From: Pseudonocardia humida
Lineage (GTDB): Bacteria > Actinomycetota > Actinomycetes > Mycobacteriales > Pseudonocardiaceae
Direction: 5' to 3'
DNA: 64,000 nucleotides
NCBI RefSeq assembly: GCF_023898865.1
Contig: NZ_JAGSOV010000050.1
Location: 38,201 to 102,200 of the forward strand
A program made the translations under genes and the position numbers. Positions 60,374 to 64,000 of the stretch are shown one piece after another. Every line of letters begins with the position of its first letter. The first letter of the stretch is position 1. Under the pieces are notes generated by a model that saw only the letters and a list, made by a program, of their open reading frames with translations, made no database searches and had not been told where the DNA came from.

Positions 60374-60835
60374 ATGTTCGGCGACGTGGTGGGGGACGCG
60401 CGGACGCCGGAGGACCCGCGGACGATCCGCGGTCGCGGCATCCTGCTGGTCCTGCTCGGGCTCTGGGCCGGTGGGATCACGCTCGCGCGCGGTGCGCTCG
60501 GGACCGGCTCGATCATCGTCTGGGTGGTCCTCGCCGTCGGGATCGCCATGGTTCCCTACTTCTGGTTCGCCTTGGGCGTCCCGCTGGTCAACCCCGAGCG
60601 CGGCGCGGTCCGCACACGCGCGGGCCGCGTCCAGGCGATCGCGTCCGCGGTCACCTTCCTGCTGGTCGTGGCATCCGGCTCCGTCGCCCTCGACATGGCC
60701 GGGGTCACGGGGTTCTGGGGCCCCGCCGCGGTCGTGGTCGCTGCGCCGTTCGTGGTCGCGGGGGTGTGGACGCTGCGAGAGGCGTCGACGACCGGTCCGG
60801 TGGACGACGACCCGCGCCGGGGGCCGCAGGCCTGA
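60374..60835 (+). CDS. Small four-helix membrane protein, paralogue 2
   Basis: ATG at 60374 gives an N-terminus that lines up with the paralogue at 59696; a GTG at 60290 would add 28 residues. The 153-residue product has GILLVLLGLWAGGITLARGA, IIVWVVLAVGIAMVPYFWFA and WTLREAS at the same places as its paralogue. A local duplication of unknown role. After it, 60836-61210 holds only the second repeat copy and the leader of rho. Confidence 0.65.
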   Translation: MFGDVVGDARTPEDPRTIRGRGILLVLLGLWAGGITLARGALGTGSIIVWVVLAVGIAMVPYFWFALGVPLVNPERGAVRTRAGRVQAIASAVTFLLVVASGSVALDMAGVTGFWGPAAVVVAAPFVVAGVWTLREASTTGPVDDDPRRGPQA

Positions 60836-61002
60836 GGGGCGTAGGCTCGTCCATGGGTGCGTGACCAGTAGCCCGTCCGGCTGAGCCTGCGGCGCGCCCG
60901 TCGGGGTGGTTGTTGCCGGTGTGACACGCAAGGTCTACTCTCGTCAGCGCAACGGCGATCTGCGCGTCATCCGCGTGACCACTCGAGTCGGGCCCGCCCG
61001 GT

Positions 61003-61062
61003 GCATCTGCGGCAGCCCATCCGAGATCCCCATCCGGTGGTATCCCGACCCGAGCGACCGTT
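61003..61062. repeat. 60-bp dispersed repeat, copy 2 (rho upstream region)
   Basis: Second copy of the repeat at 60164-60223, 150-210 bases before the rho start codon, hence within or close to the rho leader. Confidence 0.75.
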
Positions 61063-61210
61063 TCCGGACCGGCGCATGATCGCTGCTATTGCCTGTTGAG
61101 ACGTCCGCGTCGTGCGGAGCACCTCGACATGTCGCCCGGCACACCGTCCGGACGAGTGTGTGAATCCCGCTGACCTGGGCAGAAGGCCCGGTCGGTCAGG
61201 AAGGACATCA

Positions 61211-63583
61211 GTGAGCGAGACCGATCTCGTCAGCTCCGAGACCGCAGCCGCGCCGGCGCCCCGCAAGCGCGGTGGCCTGACCGGCATGGTGTTGGCCGAA
61301 CTGCGCCAACTCGCCGCGGAGCTGAACATCCCCGGCACCGCCGGGATGCGCAAGGGCGACCTGATCGCCGCCATCCGGACGAGCCAGGCCGGCGGCGACT
61401 CCGCCGCCGCGGCGCAGCTCCCGCTGCCCGGCGGCCCCGAGGCCGTCCCGGTGGACACCCCCGTCGCGGAGGCCCCGGCCAAGCCCGCGAGGGCCTCCCG
61501 GTCGCGCAACGGCGCCGCTCCCGCCGCTCCCGCCGTATCCGACACCCCCGCCGCGCCGCCCGGCGCCGAGGCCGCCGAGACGGCCGCGGAGGTGGCGAAG
61601 GACGACGCCGCCGGTGCCCAGGCCGAGGCCCCGGCCCCGGCCACCGGCACCCGTCGCCGCCGCTCCGTCTCCCGCCCGGCGGGTGCCCCGTCGCGCCGCG
61701 CGGCCGAGCCTCCCGCCGAGGCCGCCGCTCAGCCCGCCGCCGAGGCCGCCCCGGAGGTTGCGCCCGAGGCCACCCCCGCGGTCGCCCCGGAGGCGATCCC
61801 GTCCGCCCCCGCCGCGGGCCCGGACGTCGCCGCGGCCGCCGCCGAGGCCAGCACCAGCGGTGCCCCGGCCACCAACGGCTCCGCGCACGTGGACGCCCCG
61901 GCGGCCGCCGCCGAGGCCCCGCCCGCGCCGTCGGCCGAGGCCAGCGCCGCACCGGCCGAGGCCCCGCCCCGCCGCTCCCGGCAGACCCGGCGCAACCGCG
62001 CCGAGCAGGCCGAGGCCGCCGCCCCCGCGGAGGCGGCACCCGCCACCGAGGACGCCGGCGACGAGCGCCCGCAGCGCGGCCGCGACCGCAACGGTCGGGC
62101 CGTCAACCGCGGCGAGGACGCCCGCACCGACCGCGCCGACAACCGCGGCGACAACCGGGGCGGGGGGAACCGCAACGACAACCGCGGGGACAACCGCGGG
62201 GACAACCGCACCGACAACCGCGCGGACAACCGGGGCGACAACCGCGCCGACAACCGGGCCGAGAACCGCGGCGACACCCGCACCGACAACCGCGGGCCGC
62301 GCGACAACCGCCCCGAGTCCGACGACGACGACTTCGAGGGGCGGGGCCGCCGCGGCCGCCGCTTCCGCGACCGCCGCCGCGGTCGGGAGCGCGAGACCGG
62401 CGGGCGCACCGGCCAGGGCAACGTCGACACCGAGGTGCGCGACGGCGACGTCCTGCTGCCCGTCGCCGGCATCGTCGAGAAGCTCGACAACTACGCGTTC
62501 GTCCGCACCACCGGCTACCTGTCCAGCCAGACCGACTGCTACATCTCGCAGTCGGTGGTCAACCGCTACGGCCTGCGCCGCGGCGACGCCATCACCGGCG
62601 CCGCCCGCGAGCAGCGCGAGGGCGAGCAGACCCGGCAGAAGTTCGACCCGCTCGTCCGGGTCGACTCCATCAACGGCCAGGACCCGGAGACCGCGCGCAA
62701 CCGGCCCGAGTTCACCAAGCTCACCCCGCTCTACCCGAACGAGCGGCTGCGCCTGGAGACCGAGCCGCACAAGCTGACCACCCGCGTCATCGACCTGGTC
62801 ATGCCGATCGGCAAGGGCCAGCGGGCGCTGATCGTGTCGCCGCCGAAGGCGGGCAAGACCACGATCATGCAGAACATCGCCAACGCGATCAGCACCAACA
62901 ACCCGGAGTGCCACCTCATGGTCGTCCTCGTGGACGAGCGGCCCGAGGAGGTCACCGACATGCAGCGGTCGGTGAAGGGGGAGGTCATCGCGTCGACGTT
63001 CGACCGGCCGCCGACCGACCACACCACCATCGCCGAGCTCGCCATCGAGCGGGCGAAGCGGCTGGTGGAGCTGGGCCACGACGTGGTCGTCCTGCTGGAC
63101 AACATCACCCGCCTGGGCCGGGCCTACAACCTGGCCGCGCCTGCGTCGGGCCGGATCCTGTCCGGTGGTGTCGACTCCACCGCGCTGTACCCGCCGAAGC
63201 GGTTCCTCGGCGCGGCGCGCAACATCGAGGGCGGCGGCTCGCTGACCATCTTCGCCACCGCGCTGGTGGAGACCGGGTCGACGATGGACACGGTGATCTT
63301 CGAGGAGTTCAAGGGCACCGGAAACGCCGAGCTCAAGCTCGACCGGAAGATCGCCGACAAGCGGGTCTTCCCGGCCATCGACGTGGGCGACTCCAGCACC
63401 CGCAAGGACGAGCTGCTGATGAGCCCGGACGAGTACTCGGTGATGGTCAAGCTGCGCCGGGTGCTGTCCGCGCTGGACGACCAGCAGGCCATCGACCTGC
63501 TGCTCACCCAGCTGCGCAAGACCCGCACCAACATCGAGTTCCTGATGCAGGTGGCCAAGAGCACCCCCGGCAACGACGACTGA
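61211..63583 (+). CDS. rho: Transcription termination factor Rho with long disordered insert
   Basis: A 790-residue protein, against about 420 in E. coli. GTG at 61211 has AGGAAGG upstream. The N-terminal Rho_N helix bundle (LTGMVLAELRQLAAELNIPG) is followed by about 340 residues of Ala/Pro/Glu-rich and then Asn/Arg/Asp-rich repeats (DNRGDNR type, about 62120-62310), as in other actinobacteria but longer than many. The RNA-binding cold-shock domain begins at about 405 (DVLLPVAGIVEKLDNYAFVR) and the ATPase has PPKAGKTTI (Walker A near 548), VLVDERPEEVTDM and LDNITRLGRAYN. Hexameric RNA helicase. Confidence 0.97.
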   Translation: MSETDLVSSETAAAPAPRKRGGLTGMVLAELRQLAAELNIPGTAGMRKGDLIAAIRTSQAGGDSAAAAQLPLPGGPEAVPVDTPVAEAPAKPARASRSRNGAAPAAPAVSDTPAAPPGAEAAETAAEVAKDDAAGAQAEAPAPATGTRRRRSVSRPAGAPSRRAAEPPAEAAAQPAAEAAPEVAPEATPAVAPEAIPSAPAAGPDVAAAAAEASTSGAPATNGSAHVDAPAAAAEAPPAPSAEASAAPAEAPPRRSRQTRRNRAEQAEAAAPAEAAPATEDAGDERPQRGRDRNGRAVNRGEDARTDRADNRGDNRGGGNRNDNRGDNRGDNRTDNRADNRGDNRADNRAENRGDTRTDNRGPRDNRPESDDDDFEGRGRRGRRFRDRRRGRERETGGRTGQGNVDTEVRDGDVLLPVAGIVEKLDNYAFVRTTGYLSSQTDCYISQSVVNRYGLRRGDAITGAAREQREGEQTRQKFDPLVRVDSINGQDPETARNRPEFTKLTPLYPNERLRLETEPHKLTTRVIDLVMPIGKGQRALIVSPPKAGKTTIMQNIANAISTNNPECHLMVVLVDERPEEVTDMQRSVKGEVIASTFDRPPTDHTTIAELAIERAKRLVELGHDVVVLLDNITRLGRAYNLAAPASGRILSGGVDSTALYPPKRFLGAARNIEGGGSLTIFATALVETGSTMDTVIFEEFKGTGNAELKLDRKIADKRVFPAIDVGDSSTRKDELLMSPDEYSVMVKLRRVLSALDDQQAIDLLLTQLRKTRTNIEFLMQVAKSTPGNDD

Positions 63584-63593
63584 GTCGCTGCGC

Positions 63594-63632
63594 CCACCAG
63601 CCCCGCCCGGAATGTTCGGGCGGGGCCGGTGG
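63594..63632 (+). terminator. Hairpin after rho
   Basis: CCACCAGCCCCGCCCG pairs with CGGGCGGGGCCGGTGG across a seven-base loop, one mismatch, 10 bases after the stop codon. Only a short TT follows. Likely the end of the rho transcript. Confidence 0.7.
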
Positions 63633-63708
63633 TTGAATGAGCTGTCACGCTCCGGCTCCGGTTCACCCCGAACACAGGGGACCCGGCGTCACTTCGAGAG
63701 GAACCCCC

Positions 63709-63930
63709 GTGCGATCCGGCATCCACCCCCAGTACGTCGAGACGCAGGTCACCTGCGGCTGCGGAAACCAGTTCACCACCCGCAGCACCAAGACCAGCGG
63801 CACCATCACCGTCGAGGTCTGCTCCGCCTGCCACCCCTTCTACACCGGCAAGCAGAAGATCCTCGACTCCGGCGGCCGCGTGGCCCGCTTCGAGGCCCGC
63901 TACGGCAAGCGCGCCGGCAAGCAGTCCTAG
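63709..63930 (+). CDS. rpmE: 50S ribosomal protein L31, zinc-binding form
   Basis: A 73-residue protein with GTG at 63709 after GAGAGGAA. It has the four cysteines of the zinc (C+) form in CGCGNQF and CSACHPFYTGKQK, and the usual IHPQYVETQ start. rho-rpmE order is usual; the peptide release factor gene would be expected next, beyond the window. Confidence 0.97.
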   Translation: MRSGIHPQYVETQVTCGCGNQFTTRSTKTSGTITVEVCSACHPFYTGKQKILDSGGRVARFEARYGKRAGKQS

Positions 63931-63966
63931 CGCTCCCGACGGCGCCCCCCCGATGCCGGTGGGGGC

Positions 63967-63986
63967 CGGCCCCCAGTCGGGGGCCG
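63967..63986 (+). terminator. Hairpin after rpmE
   Basis: CGGCCCCC and GGGGGCCG face each other across AGTC, 37 bases after rpmE. No T-run, but a long G-run follows. A probable terminator. Confidence 0.5.
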
Positions 63987-64000
63987 CGGGGGGGGGTGGT

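Noticed and set aside
62100..62320. CRISPR-like regular repeats
   Set aside because: The units are short (12 bases), in frame, without spacers, and encode the D-N-R repeats of Rho.

Overview
The window is very high-GC DNA from an actinobacterium. Codon use with G/C at third positions, frequent GTG starts, WhiB-type and DUF2637 proteins and the order argS-lysA-hom-thrC-thrB-...-rho-rpmE all fit Actinobacteria. The overall look suggests a Pseudonocardia-like member of the Pseudonocardiales, but genus is an inference.

Left chromosomal part (1-21.3 kb). A signalling and envelope cluster comes first: a glycosidase-like gene cut by the window edge, a membrane acyltransferase with an SGNH-like tail, a Ser/Thr kinase with a YVTN propeller, a GT39/83-like membrane glycosyltransferase, a second kinase with a PQQ propeller, a DUF4097 lipoprotein and, convergent to it, an FHA-HTH regulator. 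Then follow an O-methyltransferase, a VapBC-like pair with a frameshifted toxin, an alpha/beta hydrolase, a DUF4230 protein, a DUF222/HNH remnant, an AraC-VOC-UvrA-like trio, a cNMP-domain histidine kinase and an orphan antitoxin-like protein.

Mobile part (21.3-50.6 kb). A complete tRNA-Arg(CCG) at 50553-50627 (minus strand) is the attachment target. Its 3' end is repeated twice further left (21344-21388 and 25851-25894), so two related elements sit in tandem. The outer one (21344-25894) is a remnant: an excisionase gene, then a deletion joined to the first 70 codons of an integrase, with decayed cargo and a SnoaL/ECF41 sigma pair. The inner one (25851-50598) is a nearly complete integrative element. 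From left to right it holds low-GC cargo of unknown function, two Nudix genes, an XRE regulator, an excisionase and a tightly overlapped transfer operon (WhiB fusion, TraG-like coupling ATPase, six acidic proteins or enzymes, DUF4913-like and SpdB/DUF2637-like proteins). Then come a possible oriT, a MobF relaxase, a low-GC Lamassu/ABC-3C-like defence operon and a frameshifted tyrosine integrase fused to a GntR-like winged helix. No VirB4, TraB/FtsK or replication initiator was seen.

Right chromosomal part (50.6-64 kb). GNAT, DUF305 and DUF3105 genes are followed by argS-lysA, hom-thrC-thrB, two paralogous membrane proteins, a dispersed 60-bp repeat, rho with a long Asn/Arg/Asp-rich insert, and rpmE.

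The most unusual signal is a short helical motif, approximately DPLDxARAAVxAADxAxE, that recurs in six otherwise unlike proteins of the transfer operon. It may be a shared docking or translocation tag.
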